This document shows, piece by piece, positions 44,801 through 52,694 of a stretch of 64,000 bases of DNA; position 1 is the stretch's first letter, and each line of letters opens with the position of its first letter. The position numbers were made by a program, and so were the translations under genes. The notes under the pieces were generated by a model. That model did no database searches. It saw nothing but the letters and a program-made list of their open reading frames with translations, and had not been told where the DNA came from. Source of the DNA: a bacterium (GTDB lineage Bacteria; Moduliflexota; Moduliflexia; Moduliflexales; JAUQPW01); NCBI GenBank assembly GCA_030550175.1, contig JAUQPW010000011.1:1-64000 (forward strand). The letters run 5' to 3'.

Positions 44801-45806
44801 TCCTCATTTCTTCATGGCCTGGAAGGTTCTTCCCATCCTTGTGGTTTTCATGTCGGCACTATTTTTAAAATATGTTCCTTCCCCACAACCCTTGAGCTTT
44901 GTTTTAAATCTTTTAGCTTTGGCAGGACTGACCCTGCTTTACGCGAGTTTAGCCATAACCGAACGACAGGAGAAATTTCTTTACTTATCGGAAATAAGTC
45001 TGGCCTATCTCATTCTCTTTATGGGCCTGGCCAGACCCGATTACTTTGCAGAGGGACGAGTTACTTTATGGCTTGTTTTAGCCAGTTTTGTTCTGATGGA
45101 ACTGGGACAATTAACTAAAAAATACCAGGTTCATATGCTGGTCCGCCTGGTCCATTATACGGCTCTATGGCTGCCTCTGATGTCTCTGGTACTGCTTCCC
45201 TTCTCATCGGTAAGCGGTTATAAAGCCTTATCCCTGTCGGCCATCGCCGGTTTTTACCTCTGGGTGAGCCACCTCCAAACCACCACTTATTTTACTTACC
45301 TAAGTCTGTTCCTGGGCAATTGGGGTTTATTTACCCTGTTGGCATGGGCAAATTTAACTTTTACCTATAGTCCTCAGTTGTATCTCGTACCGATTGTAGC
45401 CACAATAATAGGAATCGCCCGGTTAAATAAAAATTCCTTATCTCCTAAAACCTTCCATTATATCCGGTTTTCAGGTACCCTGTTTATCTTGATCCTCTCT
45501 TACCTGGAAGCACTCCTGACCGGAGAGAGTTGGCGAATAGATTTTTTAATGACCCTCTGTATTGGAGGGATCTTACTCGGCCTGATCTGGCGGATTCGAA
45601 CCTTCCTCTATCTGGGTACTTTATTTTTGAGCCTGCATCTTTTAACCCGGCTTTTGTTTTACCTCTATGATAGCTCCGGGTGGATGGGAGGACTCTTAAC
45701 AGGTTTTATTTTCCTCTTTATCCTTGTTTGGACTTTTCTAAATTATAAACCGACCGTACTTTATCTTATAGAAGATATGACTCAAGAATTGTCTACCTGG
45801 GAATAG
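41838..45806 (+). CDS. Giant polytopic membrane protein with N-terminal zinc ribbon
   Basis: The 1322-residue protein opens with a zinc ribbon, CKNCNSRIQEPYLYCPTC (3-20), then an acidic, Glu/Pro-rich region to about 230. From about 230 to the end it is almost all hydrophobic, with about thirty or more membrane spans in repeated blocks, like DUF2157/DUF2339-type proteins of other bacteria. Function is unknown; such proteins are thought to be envelope scaffolds or transport-like assemblies. The ribbon and charged tail would face the cytoplasm. The strong GGAGG ribosome site at 41823-41829 is 9 bases upstream and lies in a small hairpin. Endonuclease III follows 11 bases after the stop. Confidence 0.85.
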   Translation: MECKNCNSRIQEPYLYCPTCSAPSYSSLYEELVKVDYFLSQCDTWLEEGVMEESIILPLRERYLAKKQELLILLQASEETSPLPKEDILRELAEKVIKKSFEKTKRIVEEDTQEIAGDMIQETPVSPALPETEKAFEFEVEEGTEEEISLSSLDLTSSPLPEKKNGKSASTSSFMTQEVAPLISDTSGDKAFTLPSGPLEKPSPTPMPEKIPPTSSGTALTQEQMTVTFLIIIGVFSVFFVSLHFPLSYYAPLLMLLGATGVYTGYSLSVNVLKFKGAPYLWTHPLTLAGYALTFLALLLSLKGLQPGVMIVTLTLAILLYILSAYVYKSSLFVYLSALCFTALYTIALFQIVPFSLPMTCFALIPLTVIETYLAHQYSHLENGKFSRPLYRLAFALSVIILLTTLGVLYYESAASLVTPLSLQTLFFPSQAPSYQITWSLIIFLTYSVLYGLCGYLYKRTIFIYLTNILLTLSLGIWISYLQKEFLLPLGLTLLFLTQVMVIKWLEFNQVSKELLIPILDVPLAASLVTLGLILTPPLPSFFNVAALLLLGIFYLWTTQIYPNNFLVYLASGIFAGGIFYGVSLSNNPTPETYGLLGGLLSLLYFIGAYFYEKNLQLKADLDLSGERSSAWQEEAHLYSHSLINSALFLSVLSLILAWKNPGVLMELGAFYFFLILLYPSKYWLYPAFILFFGSVHLSWIAPLPFSSWDSAFILLALVLFLIAHTVQVSQRTLCRILSLPEKDYHQPLFNLAIVLFLASLVLYFSNLTNIFSDSYTLLFATLFCGLGFYLQGEAIYLFLLFLITFALNFSFGTASLQEINFEYLSLSSILLTWAWLEVIYRITQPSNRRIFEKISQSLSPQARQTIIDIFYPLIFAYTLVSLILTLGQVSPATIATLWITALIYTRYAHIFGTNKWLYGANFAVDVGVIYLIFWLTNIGAPQGNPYLITSYLSLSTVVLCWIWTAWGKYYEARGEIPGRTYLKSFAIPHFFMAWKVLPILVVFMSALFLKYVPSPQPLSFVLNLLALAGLTLLYASLAITERQEKFLYLSEISLAYLILFMGLARPDYFAEGRVTLWLVLASFVLMELGQLTKKYQVHMLVRLVHYTALWLPLMSLVLLPFSSVSGYKALSLSAIAGFYLWVSHLQTTTYFTYLSLFLGNWGLFTLLAWANLTFTYSPQLYLVPIVATIIGIARLNKNSLSPKTFHYIRFSGTLFILILSYLEALLTGESWRIDFLMTLCIGGILLGLIWRIRTFLYLGTLFLSLHLLTRLLFYLYDSSGWMGGLLTGFIFLFILVWTFLNYKPTVLYLIEDMTQELSTWE

Positions 45807-45807
45807 G

Positions 45808-45875
45808 TCTTTGTCTGTTGCCTGTTGTAAAAATAAAAGACCGTAGACAATGGACAGTAGACTGCAGACCACTGA
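45808..45875. repeat. Heptamer-period inverted repeat (xxxxGAC) over nth start
   Basis: AAAAGACCGTAGACAATGGA and on repeats GAC every 7 bases through 45875; the opposing arm is TGTCTGTTGCCTGTTGT. It spans the gap after the giant membrane protein and supplies the apparent first 18 or so codons of endonuclease III. Confidence 0.8.
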
Positions 45876-46513
45876 CCCAAGAGAAAGTTACCAAAATTTT
45901 AGAAATTTTAGAGAAGCTCCATGCGGTTCCGACCCCCAAACTAAACTTTGAAACCCCGTTTCAGCTTCTGATTGCCTGTATCCTTTCTGCCCAATGTACG
46001 GATACGTTGGTTAATCGGATTACACAAAATCTCTTTAAAAAATATCCCAATCCCCAAGATTTCCTTCAATTAACCCAGGAAGCCTTAGAAAAAGAAATTC
46101 GAAGTTGTAATTATTATCGAACCAAAGCCCGGCATATCCTGGCTACCTGTCAAATCCTGGTTGAAAAATTTCAGGGAAAAGTACCTCAAGACCGAGAAAC
46201 CCTTATGCAACTGCCGGGTGTTGGACGAAAGTGTGCCAATGTGGTCTTAGCTTTCTCCATGGGAGCCGAGACCATCCCGGTCGACACCCACGTCTTCCGG
46301 GTAGCCAATCGCCTGGGCTTAGCCAAAGGTCGTGACCCTCTGGAAACCGAAGAAGATCTCATGAAGAATCTACCTAAGGAAAAGTGGGTCATGGCCCACC
46401 CCTGGCTGATCGATCACGGACGCCGAATTTGTAAAGCCCAAAAACCTAAGTGCGAAATTTGTGACCTAAAAGCATATTGTGATTATTATGCAAAAACTCT
46501 AAAAACCGGTTAA
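45818..46513 (+). CDS. nth: Endonuclease III
   Basis: The DNA glycosylase/AP lyase removes oxidised pyrimidines in base-excision repair. Features are the helix-hairpin-helix LPGVGRKCANVV with the catalytic Lys, then VDTHVFRVANRL with the catalytic Asp, and the C-terminal 4Fe-4S ligands spaced C-x6-C-x2-C-x5-C near 207-223. The TTG start at 45818 gives 231 residues, but the first 20 (DRRQWTVDCRPL) come from a 7-base-period repeat; family proteins begin near EKVTKILEIL. The real start is probably a rare codon inside or just after that repeat. Confidence 0.95.
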   Translation: MPVVKIKDRRQWTVDCRPLTQEKVTKILEILEKLHAVPTPKLNFETPFQLLIACILSAQCTDTLVNRITQNLFKKYPNPQDFLQLTQEALEKEIRSCNYYRTKARHILATCQILVEKFQGKVPQDRETLMQLPGVGRKCANVVLAFSMGAETIPVDTHVFRVANRLGLAKGRDPLETEEDLMKNLPKEKWVMAHPWLIDHGRRICKAQKPKCEICDLKAYCDYYAKTLKTG

Positions 46514-46534
46514 TTACAAAGGTAAAAAATATTG

Positions 46535-46682
46535 CCTCGACGCGGGGACTGGGGGACGCGGGGACGCGGAGATATGAGGACGTGAGGTTTTGAGACTCTG
46601 AGCCATGGAAACATGAGGATGCGGCAACATGAAGATATTTCCCAGCGTCTCTCAGTCTCCGCGTCCCCAGTCCCATGGTCCT
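46535..46682. repeat. Large heptamer-period palindrome (GACGCGG family)
   Basis: GACGCGGGGACTGGGGGACG runs into GGAGATATGAGG; the right arm is CAGCGTCTCTCAGTCTCCGC, continuing GTCCCCAGTCCC. The same GACGCGG arms and ATTTCCC centre as at 26533 and 50709. It fills the nth-deacetylase gap. Confidence 0.8.
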
Positions 46683-46697
46683 GGATGGATGCAGTAA

Positions 46698-47645
46698 ATG
46701 GAGAAAAAAACGGCTTTTATTTATTCCGATATCTATTTGAAACATAATACAGGGAAGTCTCATCCTGAAAGAAAAGAACGACTGACGGCTATTGTAGAAC
46801 ATCTTAACCGAACGGGTTTAATGGAAGAACTGATTCAGGCCCCTATTCGTTTACCTACCCGACAGGAGATTGCGTTGGTTCATCCCGAGAGTTATATTGA
46901 TCAACTTCAAAGAGATATTGAGGGGGGTGCCACATATCTGGATCCTGATACTCGGGTATCTCCAGAATCTTATGATGTAGCCCTTCACGCTGTAGGGGGA
47001 GCTTTAACGGCGGTCGACCAGGTTCTTCAAGGTCGGGTCCACACGGCTTTTTGTGCGGTACGCCCTCCGGGTCATCATGCAGAGCCGAACAAAGCCATGG
47101 GTTTCTGTCTTTTCAATAATGTAGCCATTGCAGCCCGTTATGCCCAACATACATATAACCTGGAAAAGATCTTGATTATAGATTGGGACGTGCACCATGG
47201 TAACGGAACTCAAGACATCTTTTATGAAGATCCCACCGTCTTTTACTTTAGTATTCATCAATATCCCTGGTATCCGGGAACCGGTGGAAGCGAAGAGAGG
47301 GGTGCCGGGAAAGGAAAGGGGTTTACCTTAAACATCCCTGTACCGGCAGGAACCGGAGATCAGGAATATATATCGGTTTTTAATTCTATTCTGAGGAAGC
47401 AGGCTTTAGCCTATGCTCCGGATCTCATCCTCATTTCTGCCGGATTTGATGCCCACCGGGATGATCCTCTCTCCCATACCCGGGTGACCACAGAGGGATT
47501 TCGCTCTCTGAGCGAAATCGTTTCGCAAATTGCCCAGGAGAAGTGCGAAGGTCGTATTGTGTCCGTACTGGAAGGAGGTTACAACCTTCAAGCTTTAGCC
47601 GAGTCTGTGGAAGCCCACCTGAGGGTGTTAAGGCGGGAGGTGTAG
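46698..47645 (+). CDS. Histone deacetylase-family (AcuC-like) hydrolase
   Basis: The 315-residue zinc-dependent deacylase has HPERKERL (22-29), VRPPGHHAEP (near 121-130, the charge-relay histidines), DWDVHHGNGT (near 164-173, zinc-binding Asp and His) and SAGFDAHRDDPL near 249-260 (second zinc Asp). Bacterial relatives remove acetyl groups from acetyl-CoA synthetase, acetoin-pathway proteins or polyamines; the target is unknown here. Length is usual. The last 18 bases overlap the end of the converging purK gene. Confidence 0.93.
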   Translation: MEKKTAFIYSDIYLKHNTGKSHPERKERLTAIVEHLNRTGLMEELIQAPIRLPTRQEIALVHPESYIDQLQRDIEGGATYLDPDTRVSPESYDVALHAVGGALTAVDQVLQGRVHTAFCAVRPPGHHAEPNKAMGFCLFNNVAIAARYAQHTYNLEKILIIDWDVHHGNGTQDIFYEDPTVFYFSIHQYPWYPGTGGSEERGAGKGKGFTLNIPVPAGTGDQEYISVFNSILRKQALAYAPDLILISAGFDAHRDDPLSHTRVTTEGFRSLSEIVSQIAQEKCEGRIVSVLEGGYNLQALAESVEAHLRVLRREV

Positions 47646-48770
47646 GGCAGCCCGTGCCGAACGAACAAGCTGTAAGGCTTCTTCGGTACTTGGAGCAAGG
47701 GCCGTGAGATGCCCCATTTTACGGCCTGGTCGAGGAACGCGTTTTCCATACAGATGAAGTTTTACCTCGGGGAAGGCGCATACGGCAGCCCAACGAGGTT
47801 CACCATTTTGCCAGAGATCGCCCAATAAGTTGGCCATTGCCGCAGGACATAGCTGCCGGGTTGAGCCGAGGGGCAGACCACAAACGGCACGTAATTGTTG
47901 TTCAAACTGGCTGGTTATGCAGGCATCTAAGGTGAAGTGACCTGAGTTGTGAGGACGGGGGGCCAGCTCGTTGATTAAAAGCCGATCGTTCCGGGTAAGG
48001 AAAAATTCGATACAGAGTACGCCGATCACATCCAGTTGCTCAAGTACTTGACGTGCGATCTCGACGGCTTCACGGGCAATTTCAGGCGGTAAGGGGGCCG
48101 GTGCAACGGAAATATCTAGGATATGGTTTCGGTGGGTGTTTTCGATGAGCCCGTAATGACTAAAGGTTCCATCTACCCCACGGGCAGCAACCACAGAAAC
48201 TTCACATCTGAAATCTATAAAGGCTTCAAGGATAGCCTCCTGCCCGCCCAGGGCACGAAAGGCAGATTCGACTTCATCTGGCGAGGTGAGTTTGGATTGA
48301 CCTTTCCCATCATAACCAAAACCCGCTGTTTTCAGGACCACGGGGAAACCCAGATCCCGTAAGCCCATAAGCAGGTCTTCCAGGGAACAAACCGGTCGGA
48401 AGGGTGTAACCGGAAATCCGGCTTTAGCTAAGAATGTTTTCTCGCGCAAGCGATGCTGGGTAGTATGTAAAACAAATCCACTGGGTCGTACCGGTACATA
48501 TTCGGCAGCAGCTTCTGCCGCCGCCGCGGAAACGTTTTCAAATTCGAAGGTTACCACATCTACCCCACGGGCAAAGGTACGGACTGCCTCCAGATCCTCA
48601 TAGGAGGCTACCATCTCAACGTCGGCAATCTGACCGGTAGGGGTATCCTTCTCAGGAGAAAAAGTGTGAATCCGATAACCCATACGTCGTGCGGCAATCG
48701 CCAGCATGCGTCCAAGCTGACCACTACCCAGTACGCCGATCACTGAACCTGGAAGAATAGGTAGATTCAT
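47628..48770 (-). CDS. purK: N5-carboxyaminoimidazole ribonucleotide synthetase
   Basis: The 380-residue ATP-grasp enzyme makes N5-CAIR from AIR, ATP and bicarbonate, feeding PurE. The N-terminus IGVLGSGQLGRMLAIAARRMG, EFENV, GYDGKGQ, and the metal site EFFLTRNDRLLINELAPRPHNSGH are as in the family. The ATG at 48770 gives the usual length; an upstream start at 48866 would add 32 residues with no family match. It is last in the purine operon, about 100 bases after purE, and its end overlaps the converging deacetylase gene by 18 bases. With purE it appears GC-richer than the rest of the operon. Confidence 0.95.
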   Translation of the reverse strand: MNLPILPGSVIGVLGSGQLGRMLAIAARRMGYRIHTFSPEKDTPTGQIADVEMVASYEDLEAVRTFARGVDVVTFEFENVSAAAAEAAAEYVPVRPSGFVLHTTQHRLREKTFLAKAGFPVTPFRPVCSLEDLLMGLRDLGFPVVLKTAGFGYDGKGQSKLTSPDEVESAFRALGGQEAILEAFIDFRCEVSVVAARGVDGTFSHYGLIENTHRNHILDISVAPAPLPPEIAREAVEIARQVLEQLDVIGVLCIEFFLTRNDRLLINELAPRPHNSGHFTLDACITSQFEQQLRAVCGLPLGSTRQLCPAAMANLLGDLWQNGEPRWAAVCAFPEVKLHLYGKRVPRPGRKMGHLTALAPSTEEALQLVRSARAALHLPP

Positions 48771-48876
48771 CTTCGAAATCTTTACGAACTTTGTGCCTTC
48801 TGGGTGAACCTTGGGGTCTGCTTTTTTTACCCCAGGGTACACGGAGAAGTTACCAACAGAGTCCAAAGGGGTTACT

Positions 48877-49422
48877 TCAGGGCAATGTTTCGTTCATCAC
48901 CCGCCGGGTTTGCTCGGCTCGAAATTGACGGAGCTTCTCCCGTAATTCGGGACGATGGTTGGAAAGGATGGCAACAGCCAGCAGGGCTGCGTTGGTGGCA
49001 CCCGCCTGACCGATAGCCAGGGTACCTACGGGAATGCCTGCAGGCATCTGAACAATAGAAAGAAGCGAGTCCAGACCCTTTAAGGCTCGACTTTCCACGG
49101 GTACTCCCAGTACAGGAATAAGGGTCTGTGCCGCAGTCATACCGGGTAAATGGGCAGCCCCTCCGGCTCCTGCAATAATTACTTCAATGCCCCGTGATTC
49201 GGCACCGGTCGCAAATTCTGCCAACCAGGCCGGCGTTCGGTGTGCGGAAACAATGCGACACTCATGGGGAACTCCAAATTGCGTCAAGACTTCATCCGCC
49301 GCACGCATTGTTTCCCAATCGGATTTACTCCCCATAATAATGGCAACCAGCGGTTTCTCCACCTTTAACGTACGTACCGAGTAATGAATGATCCGGGATG
49401 CCTTCAGGACCCCTTCACTCAA
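48877..49422 (-). CDS. purE: N5-CAIR mutase (class I PurE)
   Basis: PurE moves the carboxyl group of N5-CAIR to give [22 protein letters not shown] and [11 protein letters not shown] (the substrate loop) mark class I, which works with PurK. The TTG start at 49422 overlaps the purD stop as TTGA and gives 181 residues; the family is about 160-170, so a start some 20 codons inside, near [10 protein letters not shown], is also possible. The gene is GC-richer than the upstream purine genes, as is purK, so this pair may have joined the operon separately; this was judged by eye only. Confidence 0.95.
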   Translation of the reverse strand: MSEGVLKASRIIHYSVRTLKVEKPLVAIIMGSKSDWETMRAADEVLTQFGVPHECRIVSAHRTPAWLAEFATGAESRGIEVIIAGAGGAAHLPGMTAAQTLIPVLGVPVESRALKGLDSLLSIVQMPAGIPVGTLAIGQAGATNAALLAVAILSNHRPELREKLRQFRAEQTRRVMNETLP

Positions 49423-50705
49423 TACTCTATACTTCCAATATCTTTGCGATAATGCATGCCGTCGAAGTGAATCCTCGTGATGGTTTTGTATACCTTAGCC
49501 CTTGCCTCTTCAAGGGTTTTTCCTCGGGCGGTTACTCCTAAGACCCGACCTCCACTGGTAACCAGGTGGGGAGGACCGGTCGGATCGTCTGGATTCCTTT
49601 TATAAGCCGTACCCGCATGGAAAATCCAGCTATCTTCAGAGTTTAAGTCTTCCAGACCAAAAATAGGTTTACCGACCTCGTAGCTTTGGGGGTATCCGCC
49701 TGAAGCTAAAACCACACAGACAGTTGGATCCTCGATCCACTCCAGTTTAACCTTCTGGAGTTGGTGTTCGGCAATGGCAAGGAGAACCTCCACCAGATCT
49801 GTTTTGAGCCTTGGTAAGATAACCTGAGTCTCCGGATCTCCAAATCGGACATTAAACTCCAAAACCTGAGGACCTTGCGGGGTCAGCATAAGACCTATAT
49901 AAAGGATACCCTGATACCTAATCGAATCCATCTGGAGCCCCCGAATAACCGGAAGAGCTATGCGTTCCATAATCTCATTTTCCCTCTCAGAAGTAAGGAA
50001 TCGGTTCGGAGAATAAGAGCCCATTCCACCGGTATTGAGCCCCTTATCGCCATCGTGGCTTCTTTTGTAATCCCGGGCGGAGGCCAGTGGATAAACGGTG
50101 GTTCCGTCTGTAAAGCAGAAGAAGGAAAGCTCCTGACCTGAAAGATATTCTTCAATAACGACCTTGTCCCCTGCACTTCCGAATATTTTGGCTATCATTA
50201 TCTGATCGATCGTCCGAAGCCCCTCCTCGAGATTTTGCGCGATAACGACTCCTTTACCTGCCGCCACTCCATCTGCTTTGATAACCACAGGGTAGGCCCT
50301 ATGTCGCAAATAGGCTTTTGCAGCCTGGGGATTATCAAAGATTTCATAGGGTGCGGTGGGTATCCCAAGGCGGGTCATGAATTGCTTTGCATAAGCCTTG
50401 CTGGCCTCTAATCGGGCACCGGCCCGATCCGGTCCCACAACGGTTAATCCGGCCCGCTTGAATTCATCCACCAGACCCAGCACCAGAGGCTGTTCCGGAC
50501 CACAAAAGGTTAAATCTATGTGGGTTTTCCTGGCAAAATCCACCAATTGAGGGATGTCTTCGGCCTTGATCGGAAGACATTCTGCCAGACGAGAGATACC
50601 TGCATTCCCAGGCGCTGCGTATAACTTGGTAACTTTAGGGCTTTGGGCAAGCTTCCACACGATCGCATGTTCTCGCCCACCCCCTCCGATAACCAGTACT
50701 TTCAT
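49419..50705 (-). CDS. purD: Phosphoribosylamine-glycine ligase (GARS)
   Basis: The 428-residue ATP-grasp ligase joins phosphoribosylamine and glycine, the second purine step. It starts [15 protein letters not shown] at 50705 and carries the ATP-grasp blocks [21 protein letters not shown] and [12 protein letters not shown]. An upstream ATG-type start at 50741 would add residues encoded by a GACGCGG-type repeat, so I reject it. It overlaps purE by four bases. A large palindrome (50709-50823) separates it from purN, which could reduce downstream expression. Confidence 0.96.
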   Translation of the reverse strand: MKVLVIGGGGREHAIVWKLAQSPKVTKLYAAPGNAGISRLAECLPIKAEDIPQLVDFARKTHIDLTFCGPEQPLVLGLVDEFKRAGLTVVGPDRAGARLEASKAYAKQFMTRLGIPTAPYEIFDNPQAAKAYLRHRAYPVVIKADGVAAGKGVVIAQNLEEGLRTIDQIMIAKIFGSAGDKVVIEEYLSGQELSFFCFTDGTTVYPLASARDYKRSHDGDKGLNTGGMGSYSPNRFLTSERENEIMERIALPVIRGLQMDSIRYQGILYIGLMLTPQGPQVLEFNVRFGDPETQVILPRLKTDLVEVLLAIAEHQLQKVKLEWIEDPTVCVVLASGGYPQSYEVGKPIFGLEDLNSEDSWIFHAGTAYKRNPDDPTGPPHLVTSGGRVLGVTARGKTLEEARAKVYKTITRIHFDGMHYRKDIGSIEY

Positions 50706-50708
50706 GTC

Positions 50709-50823
50709 GGTAAACGCGGAGATACGGAGACAAGAGGACATGGAGACATTTCCCCGTGTCCCCAGGTCCCCGCCTCTCCTGGTCCCGGTGTCCCTGCGTC
50801 TTAAGTGGTCCCCGCGTCACGAA
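50709..50823. repeat. Large heptamer-period palindrome (GACGCGG/GGAGAC family)
   Basis: AAACGCGGAGATACGGAGAC ... GGAGACATTTCCCCGTG ... GTGGTCCCCGCGTCACG is a third copy with the same central GGAGACATTTCCCCG as at 26533. It overlaps the end of purN, supplying its last residues (RDAGTT). Confidence 0.8.
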
Positions 50824-51415
50824 TAAAAACCCTTCTACCTTGAACAATCAGCCGGTCTTCGGCCAAAAGTTTTAAGGCTTCTGGATAAGCGATATGCTCC
50901 TGTTCTAAGATTCTGGCAGATAAAGTTTCTTCTGTATCGGTATCGTAAACAGGAACAGTTCGCTGAATGACAATGGGACCGTGATCTACCTCTTCATCGA
51001 CCAGGTGAACCGTACAGCCTGTGACCTTGACCCCATATTCCAGGGCCTGTCTTTGGGCATGAAGTCCGGGAAAAGCCGGTAAAAGAGAAGGATGGATGTT
51101 GAGAATTTTATTGGGATAAGCCCGAATCAACACCGGAGATAGAATTCGCATAAATCCTGCCAGGGCAATAAGATCGATTTGGTTATCCTGTAGAAATCTT
51201 AAGAGGAGAGTATCGTACTCTTCACGGGTTAGACCTTCTGGAGACAGGTAAAAGGCTTTAATAAAGTTCTGCGCAGCCCGTCTCAGGGCCTGTGCATCTT
51301 CCCGGTCCGTAATCACTAAAACAATCTTTGCAGGAATTTCCCCTTTTTTTGTGGCCTCAATAAGGGCCTGCAAATTGGTTCCACGTCCCGAAGCAAAAAC
51401 GGCGACCCGTTTCAT
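50801..51415 (-). CDS. purN: GAR transformylase
   Basis: PurN transfers the formyl group of 10-formyltetrahydrofolate to glycinamide ribonucleotide. From the ATG at 51415 the product is 204 residues: VAVFASGRGTNLQALI (4-19), NIHPSLLPAFPG (catalytic Asn-His pair), and VTGCTVHLVDEEVDHGPII with the catalytic Asp. An earlier start at 51433 would begin inside a 7-base-period repeat, so it is rejected. The last few codons (RDAGTT) are also repeat DNA. It is bracketed by two palindromes in the operon. Confidence 0.96.
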   Translation of the reverse strand: MKRVAVFASGRGTNLQALIEATKKGEIPAKIVLVITDREDAQALRRAAQNFIKAFYLSPEGLTREEYDTLLLRFLQDNQIDLIALAGFMRILSPVLIRAYPNKILNIHPSLLPAFPGLHAQRQALEYGVKVTGCTVHLVDEEVDHGPIVIQRTVPVYDTDTEETLSARILEQEHIAYPEALKLLAEDRLIVQGRRVFIRDAGTT

Positions 51416-51419
51416 GATC

Positions 51420-51499
51420 TGTCCGTTGTTCATTGTCCGTTACCCGTTGTTTATACTAAAAGTCAAAAACAGCGGGCAAAGAACCATGAACAAAGAACA
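51420..51499. repeat. Heptamer-period inverted repeat (TGTCCGT family)
   Basis: TGTCCGTTGTTCATTGTCCG and on is periodic at 7 bases; its complement lies at 51467-51499 (AACAGCGGGCAAAGAACCAT). It occupies the purM-purN gap. The heptamers are close to those at 19769. Confidence 0.8.
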
Positions 51500-51608
51500 T
51501 TTTATCTTTCAATTTGAAATTAAACGAATAGCCTGTCATGGCAAGTTCTGGCTCACATTGCGCCCCTCGCCATGGCAAATTGCCTTATGAAAGGCAAATG
51601 GATGGATA

Positions 51609-52625
51609 TCAGTACAGAATCTCTACCTTCTTTTCGCCCTCCAGGATCTTCCCAATGGGTCTGATTTCTTTAAATTGCTCGACGATTGAATTTCCCGTTT
51701 GAGGGTCGGTAACAAGGGCCATTCCGATGCCCATATTAAACGTTCGAAACATTTCTTCGATTGAAATTTGACCCAAGGTTTGAATTAACCGGAAGATGGG
51801 GAGAATAGACCAGGAACGACTATCGATAAGGGCCTGACATCCTTCCGGGAGAATCCGACCCAATTTCTCCGGAAAGCCCCCTCCGGTGATATGGCTGATT
51901 CCTTTAATGGAATACCTTCCCAGGAGTTCCTGAACAAGATCCACATAGATACGGGTGGGCTTGAGAAGTTCGCAGGCAAAAGTATTGGAAAGTTCGGTGG
52001 AGTATTCGGTCAGGTCAACGGCATTCATGTCCAGGAGTACTTTTCGGACCAGGGAGTAGCCATTACTGTGAATACCGCTAGCAGGAATCCCCAGGATCCT
52101 ATCCCCCGGTTCGATCCGGCTGGGGTCGATTATTTTACTTCGATCAACTATCCCTACTGCAAAACCCGCCAGATCATACTCTCCAGCCTCATAAACCCCC
52201 GGCATTTCGGCGGTCTCTCCGGCAATAAGAGCCATGTGGGCCTGTCGACAACCTTCTACAATTCCGGCAATGATGGCTTTCCCTTGTTCCAGGTCTAATC
52301 GACCGGTAGCAAAATAATCCAGAAAAAAGAGGGGCCTGGCTCCGTAGGTAATCAAGTCGTTGGCGCACATGGCTACCAGATCTATGCCGATCGTTTCATG
52401 GCAGTTAACCATTTGGGCAATCTTAAGTTTTGTACCGACACCGTCCGTCGTTGCCACCAAAACAGGTTCGTCAATTCCCGAGAGATCCAGTGAAAATAAT
52501 CCCGAAAATCCCCCTAACTCCGTTAACACGCCAGGGCTAAAGGTAGATCGAACCAACTCTTTAACCTCCTGGACAAAACGGTTCCCTTTTTCAACGTCCA
52601 CACCGGCGGTTCGGTAGGTAATCAT
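51609..52625 (-). CDS. purM: AIR synthetase (PurM)
   Basis: The 338-residue PurM/SelD-superfamily enzyme closes the imidazole ring of FGAM with ATP. ITYRTAGVDVEKGNRFVQ (start), ATTDGVGTKLKIA, and FLDYFATGRLDLEQG, then HITGGGFPEKLGR are family blocks. The ATG at 52625 fits the usual N-terminus (MITY...); a start at 52661 lies in repeat DNA. It follows purF, with a heptamer palindrome in the gap. Confidence 0.96.
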   Translation of the reverse strand: MITYRTAGVDVEKGNRFVQEVKELVRSTFSPGVLTELGGFSGLFSLDLSGIDEPVLVATTDGVGTKLKIAQMVNCHETIGIDLVAMCANDLITYGARPLFFLDYFATGRLDLEQGKAIIAGIVEGCRQAHMALIAGETAEMPGVYEAGEYDLAGFAVGIVDRSKIIDPSRIEPGDRILGIPASGIHSNGYSLVRKVLLDMNAVDLTEYSTELSNTFACELLKPTRIYVDLVQELLGRYSIKGISHITGGGFPEKLGRILPEGCQALIDSRSWSILPIFRLIQTLGQISIEEMFRTFNMGIGMALVTDPQTGNSIVEQFKEIRPIGKILEGEKKVEILY

Positions 52626-52636
52626 TGGACCAGGAG

Positions 52637-52694
52637 CCATGCGCATTGAACAAGTAAACACCCACTACTCGTTAATTGCCCATTGCGCATTGCT
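52637..52694. repeat. Heptamer-period inverted repeat (purM-purF gap)
   Basis: ATGCGCATTGAACAAGTAAA and its imperfect complement GTTAATTGCCCATTGCGCAT. The right half encodes the last residues of PurF (ISNAQWAINE), which do not belong to the family. Confidence 0.7.
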
